From Bradyrhizobium sp. CCBAU 53338 (GTDB lineage Bacteria; Pseudomonadota; Alphaproteobacteria; Rhizobiales; Xanthobacteraceae), in contig NZ_CP030048.1 in the NCBI RefSeq assembly GCF_015291665.1, positions 1,550,001 to 1,614,000 on the forward strand: 64,000 nt of DNA, in the 5' to 3' direction. Made by a program: the position numbers and the translations under genes. Under the pieces are notes generated by a model. The model was not told the DNA's origin. It made no database searches and saw only the letters and a program-made list of their open reading frames with translations. Below, one piece after another: positions 44,395 to 52,805 of the stretch; within the stretch, counting starts at the first letter, position 1, and each line of letters begins with the position of its first letter.

Positions 44395-45030
44395 TTACTT
44401 CGCCTTGTAGGCGCCCAGGAACATCCGCGTCGCACTGTCGATCACTTCCGCCATGCGCTGTTCCGACGGCGGCGGCGCGGCCTGGAAGACGAAGGGCAGG
44501 AAGAGCGAGGCCTTGCACAGTTCCATGAATTGCGACGCGGCGAGGTCGCAATCGTCGATGGCGAGATCGCCGGAAGCGACATGCGCTCTCAGATATTCCG
44601 ACAGCCGGTTGATGGTCTTGTCCAGCACGCGCATGTAATAACGGCGGCCGACGTCGGGCATGCGTTCGGCAATCGCCATCACGGTGCGGATCGCCGACCC
44701 GCCGCCGGGCCGGCAGAGCAGATGCAGATAGGCCTGGCCGAAATCCTTCAAAGTCGTCTCGGCGTCGCGTGCGGGGTCGAAGTTGAACACGACCTGGCCG
44801 TGAAACAGCGCCTCCTCCTCGAGGATGGCTTCGAACAGCGCGCTCTTGTCGGCGAAGTAGACGTAAAGGGTGCCCTTGGAGACGCCGGCCGCTCGCGCGA
44901 TCTCGCCCATGCTGGCGCCGTCAAAACCCAGATCCATGAACACCTTGTGGGCGCCTGCCAGGATCTGGCGGCGCTTGGAGCTGTCCTCCTCCTGGAGGAC
45001 GTGGACATGTTCGCGGCCGGCTACAACCAT
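44395..45030 (-). CDS. TetR-family repressor of EmrAB-type efflux
   Basis: This is a 211-residue regulator with the TetR HTH at about residues 18-65 (RRQILAGAHKVFMDLGFDGA, SMGEIARAAGVSKGTLYVYF, ADKSALFEAIL) and an all-helical ligand domain with a TetR_C-type C-terminus (YYMRVLDKTINRLSEYLRAH, MELCKASLFLPFVFQAAPPP). It is divergent from the HlyD/EmrA gene, with a palindromic operator between them, so it should repress the pump and probably itself until a drug-like ligand binds. Confidence 0.92.
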   Translation of the reverse strand: MVVAGREHVHVLQEEDSSKRRQILAGAHKVFMDLGFDGASMGEIARAAGVSKGTLYVYFADKSALFEAILEEEALFHGQVVFNFDPARDAETTLKDFGQAYLHLLCRPGGGSAIRTVMAIAERMPDVGRRYYMRVLDKTINRLSEYLRAHVASGDLAIDDCDLAASQFMELCKASLFLPFVFQAAPPPSEQRMAEVIDSATRMFLGAYKAK

Positions 45031-45129
45031 TGATTTAGCGTCTCGGTAGGTTTTCGTATCAGGGGTCGAGGCATGAAACCTAAATAAAGGATTCGAGCCA
45101 GTAGGGTTCGGCTCGGGAATATTAAGTAT

Positions 45130-45152
45130 ATTGACCGAACCGTTCGGTCAAT
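45130..45152. promoter_or_regulatory. TetR-type operator between tetR and emrA genes
   Basis: Arms ATTGACCGAAC and GTTCGGTCAAT flank a single central C: an 11+1+11 perfect palindrome. TTGACC-n-CGGTCAA with the GACCG/CGGTC core is the classic operator form for TetR regulators of RND/MFS pumps. It lies 99 bases from the TetR start and 77 bases from the EmrA-type start, and TATATTGACC could also supply a -35 element. Confidence 0.85.
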
Positions 45153-45229
45153 GGTATTTGGGATGGGTGAGCGGGACTGCGGCCGTGCGACGGCTGCCGC
45201 CCGCATCGCGTTTTGATTGGGGAGGCCTT

Positions 45230-46543
45230 ATGGCCACATCGAGAGACCAGGCTGCGCGCGTGCTTCGCCAGGAAGCGGTGGAGACGAGTTCGGCGAACGG
45301 TGAAGCTGCGCCCGAGAAATCCGCAGCGTTTGCCGAACAGTTGCGCTCGCATGTGGTCGAGGAGACCAAGCGCCGCACCAGCGAGGCGCCGGAGAAACCC
45401 GTGACCGACCAGCCGGCCCCGACTGCATCGGCGCCCGCCGCTTCCGCGCCAAAATCCGGCAAGCGTAAATTCGTCATGATGGGCGTCGGCCTCGTGCTGG
45501 CGCTCGCGGCGGCAGGCTATGCCGGCTACTACACGCTGGTCGGCCGCTTCTTCGTCTCCACCGATGACGCTTATGTGCGCGCCAACAACACCATGCTGGG
45601 CGCGCGCGTGACCGGCCACATCGCCTCGATTCTGGCCGCTGACAACACGCTGGTGCATGCCGGCGACACCATCCTGCGCATCGACGACGGCGACTACAAG
45701 ATCGCGGTCGATGCCGCCGCGACCCGGATCGCGACCCAGCAGGCCACCATCGATCGCATCGGCCGCCAGATCGCGGCGCTCGACAGCCAGGTCGCGCAGG
45801 CCAAGGCGCAGCTCGATTCGGCGGAAGCGGGCCTCAAGCGCGCCGACCTCGACTTTGAGCGCCAGCAGGCGCTGAGCAACAAGGGCTTTGCCTCGCGCGC
45901 GACGTTCGAAACCTCGGAAGCCGGCCGCGATCAGGGCGCCGCCGCGGTCAAGGCCGCGCAGGCTGCCTACGACGTTGCGCGCAGCAATGTCGACGTCGCC
46001 AAGGCCCAGCAGGCCGAAGCCCAGGCGCAGCTCGCCGAGCTCAAGACCACGCTCGCCAAGGCCGAGCGCGATCTCGCCTTCACGGCAGTGCGCGCGCCGG
46101 TCGACGGCATCTTCTCCAACCGTCTCGTCAACTCCGGCGACTTCATCGCGGTCGGGCAGCGCCTCGGCAATGTCGTGCCGCTCGACCACGTCTATATCGA
46201 CGCCAATTTCAAGGAAACGCAGCTCAAGCGCATCCGCCCCGGGCAGCCCGTGACGATCAAGGTCGATGCCTACGGCATGCGCAAGTTCAGCGGCGTCGTC
46301 GACAGCATCGCGGCGGGCGCGGGCTCGGTGTTCACGCTGCTGCCGCCCGACAACGCCACCGGCAACTTCACCAAGATCGTGCAGCGCGTGCCGGTCCGCA
46401 TCCGCGTGCCGAAGGCCGTCGCCAGGCAGAACCTGCTGCGGGCCGGCATGTCGGTCTACGCCACCGTCGACACCAACAAGGGCGCCGCCGACGCCGACAG
46501 CGAGATCGATCTCGACGATCCCACCATGATTCATCCGCAGTAG
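45230..46543 (+). CDS. emrA: HlyD/EmrA-family efflux membrane-fusion protein
   Basis: This is a 437-residue periplasmic adaptor of a tripartite MFS pump. The cytoplasmic N-terminus of about 75 residues is Ala/Glu/Pro-rich. A single membrane helix (FVMMGVGLVLALAAAGYAGY) leads to the biotinyl-lipoyl half TDDAYVRANNTMLGARVTGH, then coiled-coil hairpin repeats (AQAKAQLDSAEAGLKRADLD, AKAQQAEAQAQLAELKTTLA) and FTAVRAPVDGIFSNRLVNSG. GGGGAGG gives a strong ribosome site. It is under the TetR operator upstream; the EmrB partner follows. Confidence 0.92.
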   Translation: MATSRDQAARVLRQEAVETSSANGEAAPEKSAAFAEQLRSHVVEETKRRTSEAPEKPVTDQPAPTASAPAASAPKSGKRKFVMMGVGLVLALAAAGYAGYYTLVGRFFVSTDDAYVRANNTMLGARVTGHIASILAADNTLVHAGDTILRIDDGDYKIAVDAAATRIATQQATIDRIGRQIAALDSQVAQAKAQLDSAEAGLKRADLDFERQQALSNKGFASRATFETSEAGRDQGAAAVKAAQAAYDVARSNVDVAKAQQAEAQAQLAELKTTLAKAERDLAFTAVRAPVDGIFSNRLVNSGDFIAVGQRLGNVVPLDHVYIDANFKETQLKRIRPGQPVTIKVDAYGMRKFSGVVDSIAAGAGSVFTLLPPDNATGNFTKIVQRVPVRIRVPKAVARQNLLRAGMSVYATVDTNKGAADADSEIDLDDPTMIHPQ

Positions 46544-46587
46544 GATTTGGTGACATGAGCCGCGCCGCTGCCTCCGGTGCAGGTGCG

Positions 46588-46614
46588 CACCCTCTCCCGC
46601 TTGCGGGAGAGGTG
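46588..46614. repeat. short hairpin repeat CACCCTCTCCCGC/GCGGGAGAGGTG
   Basis: A minimal copy of the outer arms of the element at 89-242 lies in the gap between the two pump genes. In the mRNA it forms a tight hairpin with a TT loop. It may attenuate or stabilise the message between emrA and emrB. Confidence 0.65.
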
Positions 46615-46652
46615 CTGCCAACTCGCAGACTGCTCTGACCCGAGTTAAGACC

Positions 46653-48251
46653 ATGGCGAACGCCACGACCGCTTCACCTGCCATGATGGCATCAGCCGCT
46701 TCGGATCGCATCGCGCCGAAGCGGCTGATCGCGTTCATCATCATGGTGTTCGGGATGTTCATGTCGATCCTGGACATCCAGATCGTCTCGGCCTCCTTGA
46801 GCGAGATCCAGGCCGGCCTGTCGGCAAGCTCGAGCGAGGTCTCCTGGGTCCAGACCGCCTATCTTATCGCCGAGGTGATCGCGATCCCGCTGTCCGGGTT
46901 CCTGTCGCGCGCCTTCGGCACGCGTCTGTTGTTCGCGATCTCGGCGGCTGGCTTCACGATTTCGAGCCTGCTCTGCGGTTTCGCCACGACCATCGAGGAG
47001 ATGATCCTGTGGCGCGCGCTTCAGGGTTTTCTCGGCGCCGGCATGATCCCGACGGTGTTCGCCTCGGCCTACACCGTGTTCCCGCGCTCGAAATTCCACA
47101 TCGTCGGTCCCATCATCGGGCTCGTTGCGACGTTGGCCCCGACCATCGGCCCGACGGTCGGCGGCTACATCACCGATCTGATGTCGTGGCACTGGCTGTT
47201 CTTCATCAACGTCGTGCCCGGTATCGGCATCACCCTGGGTGTGCTGGCGCTGGTCGATTTCGACGAGCCCCATTTCGAATTGCTCGACCGCTTCGACTGG
47301 TGGGGCCTGCTCTTCATGGCCGGCTTCCTCGGCACGCTGGAATACGTGCTGGAGGAAGGTCCGCAATATGAATGGCTGCAGGACACCTCCGTGGCGATCT
47401 GCGCCTGGATCTGCGTCGTGTCGGCGATCGCCTTCTTCATACGCGTCTTCACGGCGGCCGAGCCGATCGTCAATTTGCGCACCTTCACCAATCGCAATTT
47501 TGCCGTCGGCTCTACGCTGCAATTCTGCGTTGGCATCGGCCTCTATGGCCTGACCTACATCTATCCGCGCTATCTGGCCGAAGTGCGCGGCTACAGCGCG
47601 CTGATGATCGGCGAGACCATGTTCGTTTCGGGCGTCACCATGTTCCTGGTGGCGCCGCTGGTCGGCCGGCTGATGGCGAGCCTCGACATGCGCTACATGG
47701 TCGCATTCGGCCTGATCGTGTTCGCGATGGGCTCCTACCAGATGACCTGGATCACGCGCGACTACGATTTCTACGAGCTGCTGATCCCGCAGATCCTGCG
47801 CGGCGTCGGCATGATGTTCGCAATGGTGCCGACCAACAACATCGCGCTCGGCACGCTGCCGGCCGACAGGGTGAAGAACGCCTCCGGGCTGTTCAACCTG
47901 ATGCGTAATCTCGGCGGAGCGGTGGGTCTTGCCGTCATCAACACGGTGCTCAACGACCGCACCGACCTGCACATCACGCGTCTTCAGGAACGCGTGACCT
48001 GGGGCAATGCGACCGCGACCGAGACCCTGACCATGCTTCAGCAGAAATTCCAGGGCCTCGGCGACTCCACGCTGATGGCGATGAAGCAGCTCAGCCAGAT
48101 CGTGCATCGCCAGGCTGTGGTGATGAGCTTTGGCGACGCCTTCTTCGTGCTGACGCTGTTCTATCTCGGCCTCAGCCTGCTGGTGACGCTGTTGAAGAAG
48201 CCGGCCTCGCCCTTCGGCGCCGGCGCCGGCGCTGGCGGCGACGCGCACTGA
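46653..48251 (+). CDS. emrB: DHA2-family MFS drug efflux transporter (EmrB-like)
   Basis: The 532-residue inner-membrane protein has about 14 helices, the expected number for DHA2 drug:proton antiporters. It shows FIIMVFGMFMSILDIQIVSA at helix 1 (LDxxIVxxA motif), SSEVSWVQTAYLIAEVIAIP, LSRAFGTRLLFAISAAGF (motif A region), ALQGFLGAGMIPTVFAS and GPTVGGYITDLMSWHWLFFI (motif C). It works with the EmrA adaptor upstream and an outer-membrane channel encoded elsewhere. The hydrophilic linker around the middle is short. Confidence 0.93.
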   Translation: MANATTASPAMMASAASDRIAPKRLIAFIIMVFGMFMSILDIQIVSASLSEIQAGLSASSSEVSWVQTAYLIAEVIAIPLSGFLSRAFGTRLLFAISAAGFTISSLLCGFATTIEEMILWRALQGFLGAGMIPTVFASAYTVFPRSKFHIVGPIIGLVATLAPTIGPTVGGYITDLMSWHWLFFINVVPGIGITLGVLALVDFDEPHFELLDRFDWWGLLFMAGFLGTLEYVLEEGPQYEWLQDTSVAICAWICVVSAIAFFIRVFTAAEPIVNLRTFTNRNFAVGSTLQFCVGIGLYGLTYIYPRYLAEVRGYSALMIGETMFVSGVTMFLVAPLVGRLMASLDMRYMVAFGLIVFAMGSYQMTWITRDYDFYELLIPQILRGVGMMFAMVPTNNIALGTLPADRVKNASGLFNLMRNLGGAVGLAVINTVLNDRTDLHITRLQERVTWGNATATETLTMLQQKFQGLGDSTLMAMKQLSQIVHRQAVVMSFGDAFFVLTLFYLGLSLLVTLLKKPASPFGAGAGAGGDAH

Positions 48252-48393
48252 CGCGACGCGGTCGGGCCAGCTCGAGGCTCCACCCGCACCAAAATGCAAC
48301 ACTCGTGCGTGATCTCGCGCGGGCCCCGTTGCAAACCGCAAATGACACATCTATAAAGCGCACCTCATTCAATCGAACCGGGGAGAGATTTGC

Positions 48394-48468
48394 ATGATTT
48401 CGTCGCATTCGCAGATCGCGTTTCCGCGCTCGATGATGGTCTGGCTCGGTAATCTTTCGGCCTGCTAG
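48394..48468 (+). CDS. 24-codon small ORF with strong ribosome site
   Basis: The frame encodes a 24-residue peptide beginning MISSHSQIAFPRSMM and ending VWLGNLSAC, preceded by CCGGGGAGAGATTTGC, with a GGGGAGAG Shine-Dalgarno seven bases before the ATG, and by TATAAAG 41 bases upstream. It ends in Cys and is rich in Ser and hydrophobic residues. It might be a leader peptide or a small membrane peptide. The rest of this 380-base gap shows no gene I can support. Confidence 0.35.
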   Translation: MISSHSQIAFPRSMMVWLGNLSAC

Positions 48469-48631
48469 AGGCCGCTTCCGCCAGCTTCGATTGGGCCAGG
48501 GTTTCGACCAAGCGCCCCAATCGCTCCGTTTCCACAGTCAAAGTCAGTTTTAAGTGACGCCGTCCCGGCCTTGCGGCCGGCCTGCGTCCATCGATGGAGC
48601 CGGCCCGCGCCAACAGCGGCCGGATGATGCC

Positions 48632-50431
48632 ATGACCGCTTTGTCGAAAAAGCCCGCGGCTATCCGCGTGGTGCTGCCCTTCGTGTTCCGGCACTGGCTG
48701 AAGCAGCCGGGGCGCACGCTCGCCATCGCCGCGGCGCTGTTGGGCGCGACCGTCGCCGACCTGTTCATGCCGGTGTTTTCAGGACATCTGGTCGACGCGC
48801 TCACGCGCGGGCCATCGAGCCCCGAGGCGCGTCATGCCGCCTTGGTGGCGCTCGGCGGCATCGTGGTGCTGGGCGCGGCGTCGATGGTGTTGCGCCTGAG
48901 CGGGCTGCAGGTGATCGTGCCGTTCACGCTGAAGATCATGTCCGACGTGGCGCAGGATGCTTTCCTGCGTGTGCAGCGCTTCTCGACCGACTGGCACGCC
49001 AACTCCTTCGCAGGCTCGACCGTGCGCAAGATCACGCGCGGCATGTGGGCGCTCGACCTTCTGAACGACACCATATTGCTGGCGCTGCTGCCGTCGCTGG
49101 TCGTGCTGGTCGGATCGATGATCCTGCTCGGGGTGCACTGGGCCTCGCTCGGCGTGGTGATCGCGCTCGGCGCGCTTGCCTACGTCACGATGACGGTGCT
49201 GTTCTCGACGCGCTACATCGCGCCGGCCGCGCGCGTTTCCAACGCCTGGGACACCAAGGTGGGCGGCACGCTGGCGGATGCGCTGACATGCAATGCGGTG
49301 GTGAAGTCCTTCGGCGCCGAGGCGCGCGAAGATGCGCGGCTCGCCCGCGTCATCAAGCGCTGGAGCGTGCGGGTGCGGCGGACCTGGTTGCGCTACAACT
49401 ACACCGCCATGGCGCAGCTCTCGCTGCTGCTATGCCTGCGAGGTTCCGTGATCGGCGGCTCGGTGCTGCTGTGGATGTATGGGCACGCCTCGCCCGGCGA
49501 CGTCACCTACGTGCTGACGAGCTACTACGTCATCCACGCCTACTTGCGTGACGTCGGAATGCACATCAACAACCTCCAGCGTTCGGTGAACGACATGGAG
49601 GAACTGGTGGCGATCCACGACGAGCCGATCGGCATCGCCGATACCGAAGGCGCGCGGCCGATCGTGATCGCGCGCGGCGAAGTCGTATTCGACGACGTCA
49701 CCTTCCATTATGGCGGGCATCGCGCCCCGCTTTATGACGGGCTGTCGATCAAGGTCCGCGCGGGCGAGCGCGTCGGCCTGGTTGGCCGCTCCGGTTCCGG
49801 CAAGACGACCTTCGTCAAGCTGGTGCAGCGGCTCTACGACGTCACCGCCGGCCGGGTGCTGATCGACGGGCAGGACATCGCGAAGGCGACGCAGCAATCG
49901 CTGCGCAGCCAGATCGCGATCGTGCAGCAGGAGCCGATCCTGTTTCACCGCACGCTTGCCGAGAACATCGCCTATGGCCGGCCCGGGGCCAGCCTCGAGG
50001 CGATCGAGCAGGCAGCGCGCCTCGCCAATGCGCACGACTTCATCCTGCGCCTGCCGAAGGGCTACGGCACGCTGGTCGGCGAGCGCGGCGTGAAGCTGTC
50101 GGGCGGCGAGCGTCAGCGCGTGGCGCTGGCGCGGGCTTTCCTCGCGGATGCGCCGGTGCTGATCCTGGACGAGGCGACGTCGAGCCTCGATTCGGAGTCG
50201 GAAGCACTGATCCAGCAGGCGATGGAGCGGCTGATGAAGGGCCGCACCTCGATCGTGATCGCGCACCGGCTGTCGACGGTGCGCAGCCTCGATCGAATCC
50301 TGGTGTTCGACCGCGGCGAGATCGTCGAGCAGGGCACGCATGCCGCGCTCGCGGGCAAGCCAGGTGGCATCTATCGCGGCCTGTTCGAGCGCCAGGTCGT
50401 GGAGCTTGGACATATCGCAGCAGCGGAATGA
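48632..50431 (+). CDS. ABC exporter (fused membrane and ATPase domains)
   Basis: This 599-residue half-transporter has six membrane helices in residues about 20-310 and an ATPase at about 345-590: Walker A GRSGSGKTTFVKLVQRLY, Q-loop AIVQQEPILFHRTLAENI, signature LSGGERQRVALARAFL, Walker B VLILDEATSSLDSES and the switch His in IAHRLST. It resembles MsbA/multidrug-type homodimeric exporters. The substrate is unknown. Its stop overlaps an ATG that could start the following MATE gene, so they are likely co-transcribed. No strong ribosome site precedes its own ATG. Confidence 0.9.
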   Translation: MTALSKKPAAIRVVLPFVFRHWLKQPGRTLAIAAALLGATVADLFMPVFSGHLVDALTRGPSSPEARHAALVALGGIVVLGAASMVLRLSGLQVIVPFTLKIMSDVAQDAFLRVQRFSTDWHANSFAGSTVRKITRGMWALDLLNDTILLALLPSLVVLVGSMILLGVHWASLGVVIALGALAYVTMTVLFSTRYIAPAARVSNAWDTKVGGTLADALTCNAVVKSFGAEAREDARLARVIKRWSVRVRRTWLRYNYTAMAQLSLLLCLRGSVIGGSVLLWMYGHASPGDVTYVLTSYYVIHAYLRDVGMHINNLQRSVNDMEELVAIHDEPIGIADTEGARPIVIARGEVVFDDVTFHYGGHRAPLYDGLSIKVRAGERVGLVGRSGSGKTTFVKLVQRLYDVTAGRVLIDGQDIAKATQQSLRSQIAIVQQEPILFHRTLAENIAYGRPGASLEAIEQAARLANAHDFILRLPKGYGTLVGERGVKLSGGERQRVALARAFLADAPVLILDEATSSLDSESEALIQQAMERLMKGRTSIVIAHRLSTVRSLDRILVFDRGEIVEQGTHAALAGKPGGIYRGLFERQVVELGHIAAAE

Positions 50432-50484
50432 CGCGCGGCGGCAGGGCGCAAGCCCAGTCGTCACGTCGGCAAAGGTGGAATGAG

Positions 50485-51891
50485 ATGAAGGACCTGACGC
50501 GCGGCTCCATCGCGAGCCACATCCTGAGCATGGCGCCGCCGATCGTGGTCGGCATGATCACGATCATGATCTGCCAGTTGGTCGACCTGTACTTCGTCTC
50601 GGGGCTCGGCGATGCCGCTGTTGCCGGCGTCGCCGCCGCCGGCAACGCAGGCTTCCTCGTCAACGCGCTGATGCAGATGCTCGGTGTCGGCACGGTAGCG
50701 CTGATCGCTCATGCCGTGGGTCGCAGGGATCGCGACGACGCCAATCTCGTCTTCAACCAGTCGGTCGTCCTGTCGGTGCTGTTTGGTCTGTTGACGTTGC
50801 TCGGCGGCTTCGTGCTGGCGCGCCCCTATATGCGCGCGATCGCCGCCGACGCGGCGACCATCGAGGCCGGCACCACCTATTTTCACTGGTTCATGCCGGC
50901 TCTGGCTCTTCAATTCGTCACGCAAGTGATGGCGGCCGCGCTGCGGGCCACCGGCATCGTGCGGCCGAGCATGCTGGTGCAGGTACTCGCCGTGGCCATC
51001 AACATCGCGCTGGCGCCGGTGTTGATCACGGGCTGGGGCACTGGGCACGCGTTCGGTGTCGCCGGAGCGGGCCTTGCAAGCTCGATCGCCGTGTTCATCG
51101 GCGTGCTGATGCTGTTCGCCTATTTTCGCAGGCTGGAGCGCTATGTCGCCTTCCATCCGGCGCAGTGGCGACCGCAATTGCGGCAATGGAAACGGATCCT
51201 CAATGTCGGCGTGCCCGCCGGTGGCGAGTTCGTGATGATCTTCATCTTCATGGCTGCGATCTACTACGTGCTGCGCAACCTGGGCCCGGCGGCGCAGGCC
51301 GGATTTGGCATCGGCACGCGCGTCGTGGGCCTGATCCAGATGCCGGCCCTTGCCGTCGCCCTCGCGGCAGGGCCGATTGCCGGGCAGAACTTTGGTGCGG
51401 GCAATTACGAGCGGGTGCGTGAGACCTTCGTCAAGGCGGCGCTGATCGCGACGGCCGTGATGATAGCGCTGACGATCCTCGCGCAGCTCGCTCCCGGATT
51501 GCTGCTCGCCGGATTCTCGAACGATCCGGAGACGATGGCGGTTGCGTTGCTGTTCCTGAAGATGATCTCGCTGAACATGGTGGCGCAGGGGCTGATCTTC
51601 ACTTGCTCCAGCATGTTCCAGGGCCTCGGCGACACCAAGCCGGTGTTGTGGAGCTCGGCGACGCGCGTGCTCACTTATTCGCTGCCGGCGATCTGGCTTT
51701 CGACCCGGCCGGGCTTTCGGATCGAGTACGTCTGGTACTTGTCGAACGCGGCGACGACGCTGCAGGCCATCCAGAGCCTGTGGTTGCTGCGCCGCGAGTT
51801 CGGGACGCGGCTGGTGACGCGTCAGCAGGCGGATGCTCCGAAGCAGGCGACGCCTGGGGCCGCGGCACCTTCGCTACGCGAGCCGGCGTAA
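50485..51891 (+). CDS. MATE family efflux transporter
   Basis: This 468-residue membrane protein has 12 helices and the MATE landmarks SIASHILSMAPPIVVGMITI, LVDLYFVSGLGDAAVAGVAA, GTVALIAHAVGRRD, IAGQNFGAGNYERVRETF and LIFTCSSMFQGLGDTKPVLW. These transporters use proton or sodium gradients to expel cationic compounds. The ATG with AGGTGGA upstream is taken; an earlier ATG overlapping the previous stop would add 19 polar residues. Export in concert with the ABC protein upstream is plausible. Confidence 0.92.
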   Translation: MKDLTRGSIASHILSMAPPIVVGMITIMICQLVDLYFVSGLGDAAVAGVAAAGNAGFLVNALMQMLGVGTVALIAHAVGRRDRDDANLVFNQSVVLSVLFGLLTLLGGFVLARPYMRAIAADAATIEAGTTYFHWFMPALALQFVTQVMAAALRATGIVRPSMLVQVLAVAINIALAPVLITGWGTGHAFGVAGAGLASSIAVFIGVLMLFAYFRRLERYVAFHPAQWRPQLRQWKRILNVGVPAGGEFVMIFIFMAAIYYVLRNLGPAAQAGFGIGTRVVGLIQMPALAVALAAGPIAGQNFGAGNYERVRETFVKAALIATAVMIALTILAQLAPGLLLAGFSNDPETMAVALLFLKMISLNMVAQGLIFTCSSMFQGLGDTKPVLWSSATRVLTYSLPAIWLSTRPGFRIEYVWYLSNAATTLQAIQSLWLLRREFGTRLVTRQQADAPKQATPGAAAPSLREPA

Positions 51892-51918
51892 CGAGGCAGC
51901 ATCCACGCTTGGCGCCCG

Positions 51919-51952
51919 CCCACGGCTCCGGCTAGTTTTGCCGCGCCGTGGG
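51919..51952. terminator. convergent hairpin between MATE and TSUP genes
   Basis: An 8-bp stem CCCACGGC/GCCGTGGG with an 18-base loop lies between two convergent genes. No U-run is present, so the call is tentative. Confidence 0.4.
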
Positions 51953-51972
51953 ATGGTCCTCGCGAGGAAAGC

Positions 51973-52719
51973 CTAGAACGAGCCGACGCTGTTCCAGACC
52001 AGGGTCGCGCCCGACAGGAACAAGAGGCCGAGCACGACATCGCCGAAATGCTTGTCGCTCAGCGCGTGATAGACGCGCGCGCCGGCCCATGCGCCGATCA
52101 GCGTGCCAGGGAATGCGACCATCGCGAGCCAGACCACCTTGAAGGCGACCAGGCCCGAGGCCGTCTGCAACACCAAAGCGGTCGCTAGCACCGTGAAATT
52201 GAAAAGCTGGAAGATGCCGCGCCGCTCGTGCTTGTTCCAGCCGCGGATGTTGGCCCACAGGATCGGCAGCGGCCCGGACAGGCCGGCGAGCCCGCCCAGG
52301 ATGCCGCCGGCAAAGCCGATGGCGCCGTCGGCGATGCGGCCGCCGAAGGTGACGGCGAACTGCTTCTTGTTGAGGTACAGTGCGCTCGAGAAGATCAGCA
52401 GCAAGACCCCGACGCTGAGCTTGAAGACCTTGGGATCGGCGGATGCGACCAGCGTGGTTCCGATCGGCACGCCGATCAGCCCGCCGATCAGGAACGGCCA
52501 CACCAGCGACAGGTCAAAGCTCTTCCACATCGAGGGCAACGTCGAGGTCTGCGCGATCACCGAGCAGATCAGCACCAGCGGCACCGCGAGCGAGGGCGGC
52601 AGCACATAGAGCCAGATGCCGAGCGCCATCAGCGCCGTGCCGAACCCGGCGAGTCCCGAGACGAAGCCACCGGCCAGCGCGCCGAACAAGAGCAGCGCGT
52701 AAGTGAACGTTTCCACCAA
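51973..52719 (-). CDS. TSUP (TauE/SafE) family permease
   Basis: The 248-residue membrane protein has about eight helices in two related halves: LFGALAGGFVSGLAGFGTAL, LICSVIAQTSTLPSMW, WPFLIGGLIGVPIGTTLV, then IGFAGGILGGLAGLSGPLPI and VAFPGTLIGAWAGARVYHAL. The duplicated GxxxGLxG motifs are the TSUP signature. Members export or import sulfite, sulfoacetate or other organosulfonates. It stands alone with no clear link to the adjacent genes. Confidence 0.9.
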   Translation of the reverse strand: MVETFTYALLLFGALAGGFVSGLAGFGTALMALGIWLYVLPPSLAVPLVLICSVIAQTSTLPSMWKSFDLSLVWPFLIGGLIGVPIGTTLVASADPKVFKLSVGVLLLIFSSALYLNKKQFAVTFGGRIADGAIGFAGGILGGLAGLSGPLPILWANIRGWNKHERRGIFQLFNFTVLATALVLQTASGLVAFKVVWLAMVAFPGTLIGAWAGARVYHALSDKHFGDVVLGLLFLSGATLVWNSVGSF

Positions 52720-52805
52720 TCAATCCCTGTCGTTCCCAGCGATCCCAAAGTCGCGATTGCCTCATCGCGCATAGCACAGATGCGGCCGCCAGCATCAGAA
52801 GTTTG

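Noticed and set aside
46692..48350. Long minus-strand frame opposite emrB
   Set aside because: It is His/Arg/Asp/Gln-rich without domains. The plus strand encodes a 14-helix DHA2 transporter.
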